Shown: positions 7,782 through 16,233 of the stretch, one piece after another
Numbering within the stretch: the first letter of the stretch is position 1
Layout: each line of letters begins with the position of its first letter
Source of the DNA: PMG-095 sp037200885
Lineage (GTDB): Bacteria > Myxococcota_A > Polyangia > Polyangiales > Polyangiaceae
Assembly (NCBI GenBank): GCA_037200885.1
Contig: JBBCIN010000001.1
Span: forward strand, 2,728,001-2,792,000
Length of the DNA: 64,000 nt
Reading direction: 5' to 3'
Position numbers and translations under genes: made by a program
The notes under the pieces: model-generated
What the model saw: the letters and a program-made list of their open reading frames with translations, nothing else
Databases searched by the model: none
What the model was told of the DNA's origin: nothing

Positions 7782-8921
7782 ATGTTCCCATGCGCGTTGA
7801 TTAGGACCAAGGCTCGACGCACGTCGTTCCTGCTCGCGGCATTGGCTTTTGCGGCGCGGCTCCGCGTCGCCGCCGCCGAGCCGAGCGCTGCTGTGGCAGC
7901 GGCGCACCTCGAGCTCGATGCGGATCCGAGCTGCACGAACCGAGAGGACCTGATTGAGCGCGTACGCGCTCGCTCCCCACGTGTCCGATTCGTCGACGAC
8001 AGTAGCGGACTCTCGATTCGAGTCCGGATTGGTCTCGCGGCATCGGGCGCTGTCGCGGCCGACGTCACGCTCACGAGCTCCGGCACGAAACCCTCGATCC
8101 GCCACGTGCCCGCTCGCAGTTGCACCGAGGCTTCGGATGCAGTGGCTTTGATCATTGCTGTCACTCTCGATCCGGCGTCGGTGGACACTCGCGTCAACGC
8201 TAGCACGGCGAAGGTGGGGGCAGTGCCGACCGCTCCCGCGGCCAACTCTGTCACCGAGGCGGCGAGTAGATCGGACGCGAGTAAATCGGACGCGGCTGTT
8301 GGATCGCCTGCCAGTCCAGGTCCCAAGCCCCCTTGGCCCGGACCGACCGGGAACGTGCATGAGGCAATTGCAGCCACCGCACGCACGGAGTCTCGAAGTC
8401 GAGTCAATTTTGGTGCCCAGGTGGGAGCGGAATCGTTCGTCGGCGTAGCACCGGGGGTCATGCCAGGCGTTGCGTTGTTCGCAATCGCCGGCCTCGATCG
8501 TCCGTCCGTTTGGTCGCCCGCGCTCGTGCTGGCAGGGCACCATGCTTGGCGCACGGGCGTGCAAGAACAAGGCGGCAGCGCATCGTTCACGCTCGACGCC
8601 GCAACTCTCGATGTCTGCCCAGTACGATTTCGGTTCGCTGTTCTCGAAGCTCGTCCCTGCGGTTCAGCGCTCGTTGGGCGTTTTGCCGCGCGAGCTACGG
8701 ACACCTTCAATTCCGCGGGGAAGATCGCGCGCCCGTTTTGGGTCCTCGGAGGTGCCGCGGTCGTGACGGCGGACTTTGGGGGAGTGCTCGAGGCGTCCAT
8801 GCGGCTCGCCGCGGGGGCAAATCTCGTGCGCGACTCGTTTGAATTCAGTCCGGCCATCTTTCACACGGTGCCGCCGGTCAGTGCCGCCGCGAGCGTCGGT
8901 ATCGGCCTGCGTTGGCGATGA
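7782..8921 (+). CDS. Hypothetical exported protein, possibly outer-membrane beta-barrel
   Basis: A 379-residue protein with an N-terminal signal (basic RTKARR, then FLLAALAFAARLRVAAAEP). Residues about 30-125 resemble the compact periplasmic domain often seen in myxobacterial exported hypotheticals (HLELDADPSCTNREDLIERV). A Pro/Ala/Ser linker follows. The C-terminal half has alternating small and aromatic residues and ends in an aromatic/Arg terminus (SVGIGLRWR), as in outer-membrane barrels. Proteins of this build often neighbour sigma-factor/TPR-protein pairs in Polyangiales, and such a pair lies convergently just downstream (8965-10292). The function is unknown. Confidence 0.75.
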   Translation: MFPCALIRTKARRTSFLLAALAFAARLRVAAAEPSAAVAAAHLELDADPSCTNREDLIERVRARSPRVRFVDDSSGLSIRVRIGLAASGAVAADVTLTSSGTKPSIRHVPARSCTEASDAVALIIAVTLDPASVDTRVNASTAKVGAVPTAPAANSVTEAASRSDASKSDAAVGSPASPGPKPPWPGPTGNVHEAIAATARTESRSRVNFGAQVGAESFVGVAPGVMPGVALFAIAGLDRPSVWSPALVLAGHHAWRTGVQEQGGSASFTLDAATLDVCPVRFRFAVLEARPCGSALVGRFAARATDTFNSAGKIARPFWVLGGAAVVTADFGGVLEASMRLAAGANLVRDSFEFSPAIFHTVPPVSAAASVGIGLRWR

Positions 8922-8964
8922 AGTGTCCGTTCGGCGTGCCGCAAACGCGGAAGTATCGCTGTGC

Positions 8965-9735
8965 CTAGGGTTCTGCGACGTGGGTGAGGCGAGCAACGCG
9001 AGCGGCAAGCGGGCCCTGCCCGTACGTGACGACGAACCGTTCAGCCAGAGTGCGCGCCTCTGTCATCCGTCCCATCTTGACTAGGGCCTCGATCTTGACT
9101 GCAGACACCTCGGGGCGAAATGTACCGGTCGGGTACTCCGCCTGATACTCCCGGACGATCGCGATCGCGTGTTGTGCGTCCCCGCTAGCTAGCGCACTGC
9201 GAGCGGCGTCCACGAGCGTGATTTGATCGGAGAGCTCGCCCGCGGCTGCTTCGAGACGGCGACGTGCGGGGGGCGACGCAGCCGCCTTCGGCAGCGATTC
9301 CTGACTGGCTTCCGGCGGAGGGACGATAGCTTGCTTGGCGACGAGCGGCGTGGGCACAGCTGTCGCAGGCGCCAATGATGGACCAGACGGTGCAAGTGCG
9401 ACCGGTGCGACGGCCGAGAGCACGGCGGGCTTCGTATTGGGAAGCGTCGTTACGAAGGCGCCAACGACGACTCCGACGGCTACCAGCGCGCCCGAGAGCC
9501 ACGGTACCAACGAACTCGAGGCGTCTGCCTGATTGACGACTTTGGAGCCTATCCTTGCGTTTCCGGTACCTGCGCTTCCAGGTGCGACCATCGAAACTCC
9601 GATCGCTCGCGCCATCCGCTCGGACAAATCACGTGAAGGTTGTTCGTGGCTGGCTGCATCGAGCAACCGCCGCTCTAAATTGCTGGCCCCCGCCGCACGC
9701 AGCCGCTCGGGTGGGTCTGTCTCTTGGCTGCTCAT
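8965..9735 (-). CDS. Single-pass membrane protein with TPR-like C-terminus, putative anti-sigma partner
   Basis: A 256-residue protein. Residues 1-80 are cytoplasmic and polar; a transmembrane segment follows (about 82-104, WLSGALVAVGVVVGAFVTTL); then comes an Ala/Pro-rich linker and a C-terminal TPR-like region (SALASGDAQHAIAIVREYQ, KMGRMTEARTLAERF). The start codon overlaps the stop of the upstream sigma-factor gene by 4 bp (ATGA), so they are translationally coupled. This layout is typical for membrane proteins that control an ECF sigma factor. No zinc anti-sigma HxxxCxxC motif is visible, so the anti-sigma role is inferred from position. Confidence 0.75.
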   Translation of the reverse strand: MSSQETDPPERLRAAGASNLERRLLDAASHEQPSRDLSERMARAIGVSMVAPGSAGTGNARIGSKVVNQADASSSLVPWLSGALVAVGVVVGAFVTTLPNTKPAVLSAVAPVALAPSGPSLAPATAVPTPLVAKQAIVPPPEASQESLPKAAASPPARRRLEAAAGELSDQITLVDAARSALASGDAQHAIAIVREYQAEYPTGTFRPEVSAVKIEALVKMGRMTEARTLAERFVVTYGQGPLAARVARLTHVAEP

Positions 9736-10292
9736 GACCGACCCTTGAGACTTAGCAGTCCTCGCTCGATTCGGGTGACGACTTCACGAAATTGGTCGCG
9801 CGCGCGTCGAAGTCGCGAAGCTACGCTGCCCAATGGGACCTCCAGTAAGGCGGCGATCTCTGGCGAGGACAACCCTTCGATCTCGTACAGGACGAACGTC
9901 TCTGCCAGCTCGGGGCTCAACTTCGAAAGCGCTATATCGCAAAGTTGAAGAGCCGCGTGCTTGTCGTCCGCATCGCGAGCGTTCGACATACGTTGGTCCA
10001 TGTCACCATCGGACTGAAAGCGGACCGTTTTGCGACCGAGTGTCACCGCAACGCGTCGGGCCGTGCCCATCAGGAAGGCTCGCTCGTTGTCTTCCGGAAT
10101 GTCGGCGAGTCGACCTAGTGCGATCATGAACGTCTCCTGGGTAGCATCGGCGGCCTGGTCCGGACTCAAGCCGCGACGGCGCAGAGAACGCCACACGATG
10201 ACGTGGTGATCCGCGAACATCCGCGTCAACCGGAGCCGGTCGGCATCCGAAGTCATTACCGGCCGGTCGCGGCGCACCTCGGTTTCGCTCAT
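9732..10292 (-). CDS. ECF-type RNA polymerase sigma factor
   Basis: A 186-residue protein with sigma region 2 (FADHHVIVWRSLRRRGLSPD, then AADATQETFMIALGRL) and region 4 (LSPELAETFVLYEIEGLSSP and EIAALLEVPLGSVASRLRRA, a helix-turn-helix). This is the two-domain build of group 4 (ECF) sigma factors. ATG 10292 is preferred; a TTG at 10316 would add eight residues and ATG 10256 would remove twelve. It is the first gene of a two-gene unit with the membrane TPR protein. It probably responds to an envelope signal relayed by that partner. Its targets cannot be named from the sequence. Confidence 0.88.
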   Translation of the reverse strand: MSETEVRRDRPVMTSDADRLRLTRMFADHHVIVWRSLRRRGLSPDQAADATQETFMIALGRLADIPEDNERAFLMGTARRVAVTLGRKTVRFQSDGDMDQRMSNARDADDKHAALQLCDIALSKLSPELAETFVLYEIEGLSSPEIAALLEVPLGSVASRLRRARDQFREVVTRIERGLLSLKGRS

Positions 10293-10518
10293 TCGGGCCA
10301 GCACGTTCCACTTCAAGATGCGCCGCGCTGGTTGGTTCGATCAAAGAATTTGCCGCCGGTTCGAAATACATGCATCACGCAGGCTGTGCGCGGTATGGCC
10401 ATGGCCGTATTGACGAGCCGGCGACGCCACCCAACTTGCATTTTCCGCGACCCGGCTGCCGTTGCACCGGGCGACTTATTGGGCCGACTGGAAATATGAC
10501 GCTTTGGCCCTCATGCGC

Positions 10519-11796
10519 TTACGGTAACGATTGCGTCTTCAATCCGTCCCACGCCGTGTCGGTGAACTTTGCAGAAGCGTTCGAGTAGACAGCGAGATGC
10601 CCCCCAGTGGTGGTCGAGCAGAGACTTACTTTGGTACCGCCTTGACAAGCTGACCACGTCTTGCACAACGAATTGCTCGGGTCGGTGGTTCCCGAATCGG
10701 TGCACTTGTCGAAGGAAGCCCAGGTCGCCGCGTTCACCTCCGCACTCGAGAAGCCGATCCCCACGCAGCTCCCAGTGGGGGGGCAGTCTGTCTTGAGATT
10801 TGGCGTTTGGCCACCGGCATAGGGGACGATCGAGGTGTCTGCCGTTTCGTCCCACGCGATCACGGAGAGCGGCCGCGGGAGCTGGCAAGCGCACGCCGTA
10901 TTGTTTGCGGCAGTGATACTCCCAGCGTTCGCCAATGGGTCCGCCCCGGTGACGCAGCGGAAGTCGACGGGCGCCACAGCGGCAATCACGTCGGCGGCTT
11001 CGCAGGCCATTCGGTAGGTCATGCCGCCCCCATTCGAACCACCGCTTGCATAAATACGTTTCGGGTCGGCGCAGGTATTCGCCTCGAGATACTTGATGAT
11101 GTCCCGCGCGAACTGAACATCATCGACTTTGTTCTTCTGCGCGTCGTTACAGCAGTAACCCGCGTTCCAGGCGTTGGCGCCCTTGGCGGCCGACGAGTCC
11201 GGGAAAACGGCGATGCAGCCGACACTGTCGCATTTCGCTTTCCACCCCGATGAGCCCTCCTGAGACGAGCCGGTCCCGCCGAGCGGGTGGAAGTCGATGA
11301 TGACGGGCACGGGGGACGTTCCTGTGTAGCCAGTCGGGATACGGACGATGAACGTACGGGATTCACCGCCCGACATGACGCTCGAGTTGTTGTCCCCTAT
11401 TTTCAAAGTGGTCGTGGGGCAAGTCGTTTCGCTGCCGCCGCCGGCACCACTTCCGCTCGGTCCCGCGCCGGCCGTGCCAGCGCCCGATGAGCCACCTGAA
11501 CTTGCCCCGGCCGTGGTCGCTGCGCCGGCTGCGGACGCGCCTGCGGCCCCAGGACTCCCGGCAGTTCCAGCACCACCTTGAACGGATCCCCCTGAACCGA
11601 CGCTTCCGGATGCGCTTCCTCCGGTCGTGGCGGCTCCGGCTCCGGCGACCTCGATGGCGCCGCCGGAACCCCTGCCGCCGCTGCCTTGTCCACCTGTCGC
11701 TCCGCTACCTCCGTCCGACGAAGCGCATCCGAACATCGTCAGGGTCGTTGCGAAAGTGAGCAAGGTAGTCAGGAGGGGACGCTTGGGCTTCTTCAT
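10519..11796 (-). CDS. CE1/PHB-depolymerase-type esterase lipoprotein
   Basis: A 425-residue protein with a lipoprotein signal (MKKPKR, hydrophobic core, LTMFGC), then about 100 residues of Gly/Ser/Ala linker. The catalytic domain starts near residue 130 and shows the alpha/beta-hydrolase features of the LpqC/feruloyl-esterase family: VPVIIDFHPLGGTGSS (oxyanion region), a nucleophile elbow RIYASGGSNGGGMTYRMAC, a possible acid in WDETADTSIVPY and a His in TTGGHLAVY near the end. Several cysteines suggest disulphides. It probably removes ferulate or acetate esters from plant polysaccharides at the cell surface, in line with the hemicellulases at 26-41 kb. Poly-hydroxybutyrate is an alternative substrate. 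Confidence 0.87.
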   Translation of the reverse strand: MKKPKRPLLTTLLTFATTLTMFGCASSDGGSGATGGQGSGGRGSGGAIEVAGAGAATTGGSASGSVGSGGSVQGGAGTAGSPGAAGASAAGAATTAGASSGGSSGAGTAGAGPSGSGAGGGSETTCPTTTLKIGDNNSSVMSGGESRTFIVRIPTGYTGTSPVPVIIDFHPLGGTGSSQEGSSGWKAKCDSVGCIAVFPDSSAAKGANAWNAGYCCNDAQKNKVDDVQFARDIIKYLEANTCADPKRIYASGGSNGGGMTYRMACEAADVIAAVAPVDFRCVTGADPLANAGSITAANNTACACQLPRPLSVIAWDETADTSIVPYAGGQTPNLKTDCPPTGSCVGIGFSSAEVNAATWASFDKCTDSGTTDPSNSLCKTWSACQGGTKVSLCSTTTGGHLAVYSNASAKFTDTAWDGLKTQSLP

Positions 11797-12014
11797 CTAC
11801 GCCAAGATGCAGGAACCCCACCAAATCGATCACGCGAAGTGATGTCTTTCCATCATCTCCCCAAGCGACCACGTCGAAAATAACTACAGCGCGAAACGAC
11901 GCGATTCGGCCGCTGGAACCAATCGCGGGCACTTGTCCTTCAAATATTTTCGGTGCTCTCGAAATATCGCGAGCAGTAGTGAGCCGAGCTCCGCAGCCAT
12001 CCGCGGTTGCTCAG

Positions 12015-12500
12015 CTAGCCGCACTTCAGCGCAACCTGGGCGGCTACGACGACGGGAGTGCTCAGCGGCGTGGCGGCGACACCCATCGCGGTCCGGGCGT
12101 GTCGCCCCCGCTCGGGGCCGAAGAGATCGACCAGAAGGTGTGAGCAGCCGTTGATGACATTCGTGGTTCGCTCGAACCCGGGGACGACGAGCACGAAGCC
12201 GTCGACGCGAAGCCAGGCTTCGATGCGATCGAGGTCCCCAATTTCTCGCTTGATGCTCGCGAGCATCGCGACGGTCGCGAGCTCGGCGGCCTTGGCCGCC
12301 TGCTCCGGGCTGACTTCGGCTCCGACCCGCCCGAACGGTCCGATCAGCGTGCCGTCGGCTGCCAGCGCCGCATGCCCGGAGACATAAACGGTGTCGCCGT
12401 GCACGCGGGCCCACGCGAAGTCGATCACTACGCCCTGCGGGACCTTCGCCGGTTCGGGGAGCTCGAGTCCTTTCGCCGCCAGTTTCGCTTCAATCAACAT
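12015..12500 (-). CDS. RidA (YjgF/YER057c/UK114) family protein
   Basis: A 161-residue protein. The start at ATG 12500 is set by a ribosome binding site aaaggag (minus strand, 12507-12513); a frame start at 12530 has none. Family features include DTVYVSGHAALAADGTLI, EQAAKAAELATVAMLASIK and the C-terminal RHARTAMGVAATPL with the conserved Arg that binds imine substrates in RidA. It belongs to the longer RidA-like branch. RidA proteins deaminate reactive enamine/imine intermediates made by PLP enzymes, but members of this branch may act on other ligands. It is cytoplasmic and not obviously in an operon (58 bp from the next gene upstream). Confidence 0.87.
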   Translation of the reverse strand: MLIEAKLAAKGLELPEPAKVPQGVVIDFAWARVHGDTVYVSGHAALAADGTLIGPFGRVGAEVSPEQAAKAAELATVAMLASIKREIGDLDRIEAWLRVDGFVLVVPGFERTTNVINGCSHLLVDLFGPERGRHARTAMGVAATPLSTPVVVAAQVALKCG

Positions 12501-12558
12501 CTTGTTCTCCTTTCGTGCGATGCTAAGCACCGATCGGTGGATCGATCTTTTCGGCCAT

Positions 12559-13035
12559 TCAGCGAGCGCTCTTGGACATGGCTTGGATCCGAGTCAAGAC
12601 CACATCGGCAGGAACCGCCGTCGGATGCTGCGCGAGCCACTCGGCCGCAGCGGGGCGGCTCGAGAAGATTTTCATCGAAAACGGTGAGCGGCTCAGTGTG
12701 TAAATCGTGGTCAGCACGGCTCGCGACAGAGAACCCTGAATCCCCGGTCTTTCGACGACCAGTGCAGCCGCGACCAGCTTACCGCGCATGGACGAAAAGT
12801 GGTCGCGCAGGGCCTCGCGCGCCGCGGGCTCGGGTATTTCCGTGGTGGCGGTGATGACGTTGTAAAGGAATATGCCCTTCGGATGGTTGTCATGAAGCGT
12901 GCGTAGTCGATGCACGAGCGCGACCAGGTTCGCGATCTCGGGCTTGAGCCACCAGATGGCGATGAGCGTATTTTGCACAACCTCGAATCGGTATCCTAGG
13001 TGGGCATCGGAGATCGTCTGTCGGCTATCGGCCAC
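12559..13035 (-). CDS. Hypothetical protein (STAS-like size)
   Basis: A 158-residue cytoplasmic protein starting at GTG 13035. Its pattern of short strands and helices (RFEVVQNTLIAIWWLKPEI, KGIFLYNVITATTEIP, GKLVAAALVVERPGIQGSLS) looks like the small alpha/beta fold seen in SpoIIAA/STAS-like myxobacterial proteins of unknown function. No catalytic residues stand out. It precedes the RidA-like gene by 58 bp on the same strand and could share its transcript. The function is not assigned. Confidence 0.7.
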   Translation of the reverse strand: MADSRQTISDAHLGYRFEVVQNTLIAIWWLKPEIANLVALVHRLRTLHDNHPKGIFLYNVITATTEIPEPAAREALRDHFSSMRGKLVAAALVVERPGIQGSLSRAVLTTIYTLSRSPFSMKIFSSRPAAAEWLAQHPTAVPADVVLTRIQAMSKSAR

Positions 13036-13250
13036 TGCGTGATCCTCGCACAGCCTTCAGCCGTCTTCACCTTCTTCCCGCTAAGATGGGCCGAAGCTGC
13101 CCAGGAGCCAGCGGCGACCCTGCAATCGTCCCTGATTCGTCCTCCGAGCTCTTGAAACGCTGTGATCGGCGCGAGTCACGCCCCGAAAAGCTCCCGTTCG
13201 CTACTGATTTACAACTCGGAGACCTCTGCGCGCAAGGCCACGAGTCGAGA

Positions 13251-14516
13251 TCAGGCGAATCGAGCCGTAGCGATTGCTCCAGCTAGACCGACAGCGAGAA
13301 CGATCGCCGTCGCGATATTCACTCGCCGATTCAAGACGGTCGAGCGGGAGAAGCGACCGACCAGAACGACGTTGATGCTCGCGCTGGCAAGCGACGCGAG
13401 GATGGCCCCGATCCCAGCCACTGTCGGAGAGAGCTGGTGGTGCGCGGCGAGCGTGGCCGCTGCGGCAACCGCGGAAGCGCTCGAAAGGAGCCCGCCGAGA
13501 AAGCTCACCGCGTAAAAGCCCAAATGACCAAAGAGCGTTTGGGCGACGCTGCCGAGGACTTGAAGTAGCAAGAAGATGGCGCCGAACTTGAGCGCGGAGA
13601 GCAAGGAAAAGGGAGACTTCAGGTCGAGGGGCTTTGCCTCGGAACTTGGCGAGTCTACGGGCTTGATGACCAGCGCCAAAATCGCGCTAGCAAGGAACAT
13701 CAGGCCGAGCGATGCGGCCGACACTGCCAGTGTACGATGATCGAGCAGGCCAAGCACGAGTGCATTCCTCAGCGCCATCGCCGCCACAGAAAGCATGATG
13801 CCTCGATACGCCGCGCCAACCAGGGCTTGCCCTCCTTCGGCGATGCGAGTGGCGAGCTCCGTCACGGTCACCGTGCTGTTCACCAGGCCCCCCAGAAACC
13901 CGGCCAACTCGACGCCGCGGGTCCCAAATAGCTTCCACAGAATGTAGTTGGCGAAGCCGATGCCCGCGATCAAGAGCACCGTGAGCCAAGCAGCGCGCGG
14001 CGCGATCAGGCCCCAGTGGTCAATGGGTTGGACCGGCAGCACTGGATAAATGGCGAACGCGAGGATGCCGAGCAGGATCGCCGAACGAAGCTCTGCCGCC
14101 GTGAGCCGATGACCAAACTCGGCGAGTCGCTCCTTCCAGGACAAGAGCCCGGCGGTGACCACCGAGACTGCGACGGGTGTGACCCGGTGACCCAGGCCGC
14201 ACAGAACGCCCGTGAGCGAGGCCACCAACATCGCGGCGGAGGTCGTAAGCTCTGTGCCCTCGTTCGAACGCAGCCCTCTCAGATTGAGGAACACGATGAG
14301 CACGCCGACCATGGCGAGATTCATCAGGGCATAGCCGGTGCCAAGCAGACCACCCAACGCGCCGAGCAAAGAAATGAGCGCGAACGTGCGAAGCCCCGCC
14401 TCCTTCCCTCGCCATTCTCGCTCCAGCCCGACGAGTAGACCGACGCCGAGGGCAAGGGTCAGTCGGGCAAGGACGTCGAGAGGGATCCAAGTGACGGCGA
14501 CGGGCAATGGATTCAT
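13251..14516 (-). CDS. MgtC/SapB family membrane protein with DUF4010
   Basis: A 421-residue polytopic membrane protein. The N-terminal third is MgtC/SapB-like (LGVGLLVGLEREWRGKEAGL and TFALISLLGALGG); the rest is the DUF4010 region with about eight further hydrophobic helices (FLGGLVNSTVTVTELATRI, FYAVSFLGGLLSSASAVAAA). Total predicted helices are about 12 to 13. The family is bacterial inner-membrane and its transport or sensing role is unresolved; MgtC itself modulates ATP synthase and magnesium adaptation in other bacteria. It stands alone, with 92 bp separating it from the L,D-transpeptidase stop. Confidence 0.9.
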   Translation of the reverse strand: MNPLPVAVTWIPLDVLARLTLALGVGLLVGLEREWRGKEAGLRTFALISLLGALGGLLGTGYALMNLAMVGVLIVFLNLRGLRSNEGTELTTSAAMLVASLTGVLCGLGHRVTPVAVSVVTAGLLSWKERLAEFGHRLTAAELRSAILLGILAFAIYPVLPVQPIDHWGLIAPRAAWLTVLLIAGIGFANYILWKLFGTRGVELAGFLGGLVNSTVTVTELATRIAEGGQALVGAAYRGIMLSVAAMALRNALVLGLLDHRTLAVSAASLGLMFLASAILALVIKPVDSPSSEAKPLDLKSPFSLLSALKFGAIFLLLQVLGSVAQTLFGHLGFYAVSFLGGLLSSASAVAAAATLAAHHQLSPTVAGIGAILASLASASINVVLVGRFSRSTVLNRRVNIATAIVLAVGLAGAIATARFA

Positions 14517-14608
14517 CTTTGAAAGAGTTTGAATTCTACGCCCTCAGCCCGTCCCCTTGCGACGGTCGCGCGCTATTGCCAATTCGCCACAGTGGCTGCC
14601 AACCGCTT

Positions 14609-15400
14609 CTACGGGAGCCCCCACGCATTGCGCAGTTCTTGATAGGCGGGTTCAGGAAGCTCGACGAGCAAGGGATTTGCTTGCGGATCCAGCCAGCGGA
14701 GCGTGCTCTCGAGCTGATCACTCTGCATCGCCGTGCAGCCGGCAGTCCCGCGCCCGGGGCCGCGCCAGATGTGCAAGAAAACGCAAGAACCCGCGCCAAT
14801 CTGCGTGTCGGAGTCGTTGTGTCGAACGACGACGCCCCAGCGAAAGAGCCCGTCGGCACGTTGCATTTCGCTCCAGCCCGGTCGGGAACCAGGGGTGACG
14901 CCCGGGACTTCGACGATCTGATTGTAGGATTTCGAGCGGGTATCTTCGATGCAATAGGTGCTCGGGAGCGTGTGCAGATAGGGGAAATTCTTTGCACCCT
15001 CTGGTAGGCTGTCGGCGGAGCCGAATGCTCGCCCGAGTGCAAAAACGCCCGCGGGCGAGCGCCCGTCTCCTTCTCGTTTCATGGGGCCCGGCTCGGTTCC
15101 AGTGAAAAGCCCGCGTCCCCAGCCCATTCCAGCGCGTCCGACATTCAACGGTGTTGGCGCACTGACGAGGTTCCAGTGGAGCGATTCGTCGCGTTCGTAG
15201 CGCTCCAAAGTTCCGCTGACGGCCGTCCACGACGGTGTCCGAACCAGGAGGATTTGTCGACAGCTGTCGGGGATGGGAGATGGGCCAGAAGCCTGCGGCA
15301 ACTGGGCGCTTTCGCTGTTTCGGCTGGTGCCGGACAAGGCGAGGAGCCCGAGGGCGATGAATAGCGTTCGCACTCGAGCCGCGTAGCATTTGGTGTTCAC
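14609..15400 (-). CDS. L,D-transpeptidase (YkuD-type) family exported protein
   Basis: A 263-residue protein with an N-terminal signal (VRTLFIALGLLALSGTS). The catalytic domain shows the YkuD-type end motif with active-site cysteine: HIWRGPGRGTAGCTAM (G-T-A-G-C-T near residue 227), preceded by VVVRHND and GDGRSPAGVFALGRAFG, which are typical for the YafK-like subgroup. Such enzymes form 3-3 peptidoglycan cross-links or attach proteins to the wall in the periplasm. The start at GTG 15400 is tentative; GTG 15373 also leaves a full signal peptide. It is divergent from the M41-like peptidase. Confidence 0.87.
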   Translation of the reverse strand: MNTKCYAARVRTLFIALGLLALSGTSRNSESAQLPQASGPSPIPDSCRQILLVRTPSWTAVSGTLERYERDESLHWNLVSAPTPLNVGRAGMGWGRGLFTGTEPGPMKREGDGRSPAGVFALGRAFGSADSLPEGAKNFPYLHTLPSTYCIEDTRSKSYNQIVEVPGVTPGSRPGWSEMQRADGLFRWGVVVRHNDSDTQIGAGSCVFLHIWRGPGRGTAGCTAMQSDQLESTLRWLDPQANPLLVELPEPAYQELRNAWGLP

Positions 15401-15554
15401 TCGAACAAACTACCGGCGAATTCGAGCCACGACGCTTTCCTGCCCGACGTATTGTGTTGAGAAGTTTCAAAGGGCGAGCGGTCCGAAGCGCCGCCGCGTC
15501 CGACTGGGCAGCGTTTCCGCGACAGCCGACGCGCGCAAGCGTATATTTATCCGT

Positions 15555-16184
15555 GTGAGAGATAGCAGCGCACAGCGAGTGCGGCCTCGAAAGAGCATCG
15601 ACGTCTTGGTCGTGCTCGCGCATCACGAGGCAGGTCACGCGGTCCTGAGTGCCGCCATCAACGAGGCGCCTCAGCTAGTGAGCATTGCCGAGGATGCCAC
15701 CTCGTTGGGGCATACGACCCAGCGAATGGTCGCTCGACCCTCTGCACTGGCGCAGGTGTATTTGGCTGGATTCGCGGCTGAGCACCTGCTTACTGGGCGA
15801 CGGCCGCGTCAGCTCGACCAAGAGATCGGTTTTTCGATGTTGGCTCGCCAAGATCCGAAGCTGCTAGAGGCGTTCAATGGATCCGAGCAGCATGACGGGC
15901 ACCGAGCCGTGACTGAAGTGTTGCGCTTCGCCAACCCTCGGAGCGATAGCGAGACGTTTAGCGAGATCAATCGCCTCTATGATGCCTCCCGAGAGTCACT
16001 GAGCAGTGTGTGGACGGTCGTACGACGGGTTGCAGGTGCTCTTGCGGAAGCCGGATCATTGAACCGCGATCAGCTGTTTGCTGTCATCGGATGCTTCGAC
16101 ATCTACGGACCGGTGTCCGCCGTTCAGGCCAGGGAAGAGTCACCTTCTGTAAGGCTCATGCGGGCGAGGTCGCCGGTCCGATAG
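15555..16184 (+). CDS. Standalone M41-like (FtsH protease domain) metallopeptidase
   Basis: A zinc-binding HHEAGHAVL motif (HExxH type) lies near residue 24 if translation begins at GTG 15555 (209 aa). The frame is open back to 15390, so the start is uncertain. The following helices (ALAQVYLAGFAAEHLLTG, then HDGHRAVTEVLRF) match the layout of the FtsH peptidase domain, where a later acidic residue is the third zinc ligand; Asp in HDGHRA is the candidate here. There is no AAA+ ATPase domain and no membrane helix. It may therefore degrade small or unfolded substrates without ATP, or be a regulatory relative. It is divergent from the L,D-transpeptidase gene. Confidence 0.65.
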   Translation: MRDSSAQRVRPRKSIDVLVVLAHHEAGHAVLSAAINEAPQLVSIAEDATSLGHTTQRMVARPSALAQVYLAGFAAEHLLTGRRPRQLDQEIGFSMLARQDPKLLEAFNGSEQHDGHRAVTEVLRFANPRSDSETFSEINRLYDASRESLSSVWTVVRRVAGALAEAGSLNRDQLFAVIGCFDIYGPVSAVQAREESPSVRLMRARSPVR

Positions 16185-16233
16185 CTGCAGGGGTCGAGCC
16201 GCGCGCGCGAATCAGGGGCGCGCCTCCAACTCG

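Noticed and set aside
7740..8570. Long minus-strand frame extending the SGNH hydrolase upstream to 8570
   Set aside because: It is antisense to the exported protein at 7782-8921, has Arg-rich shadow composition, and the lipoprotein signal of the hydrolase begins only near 7739-7757.
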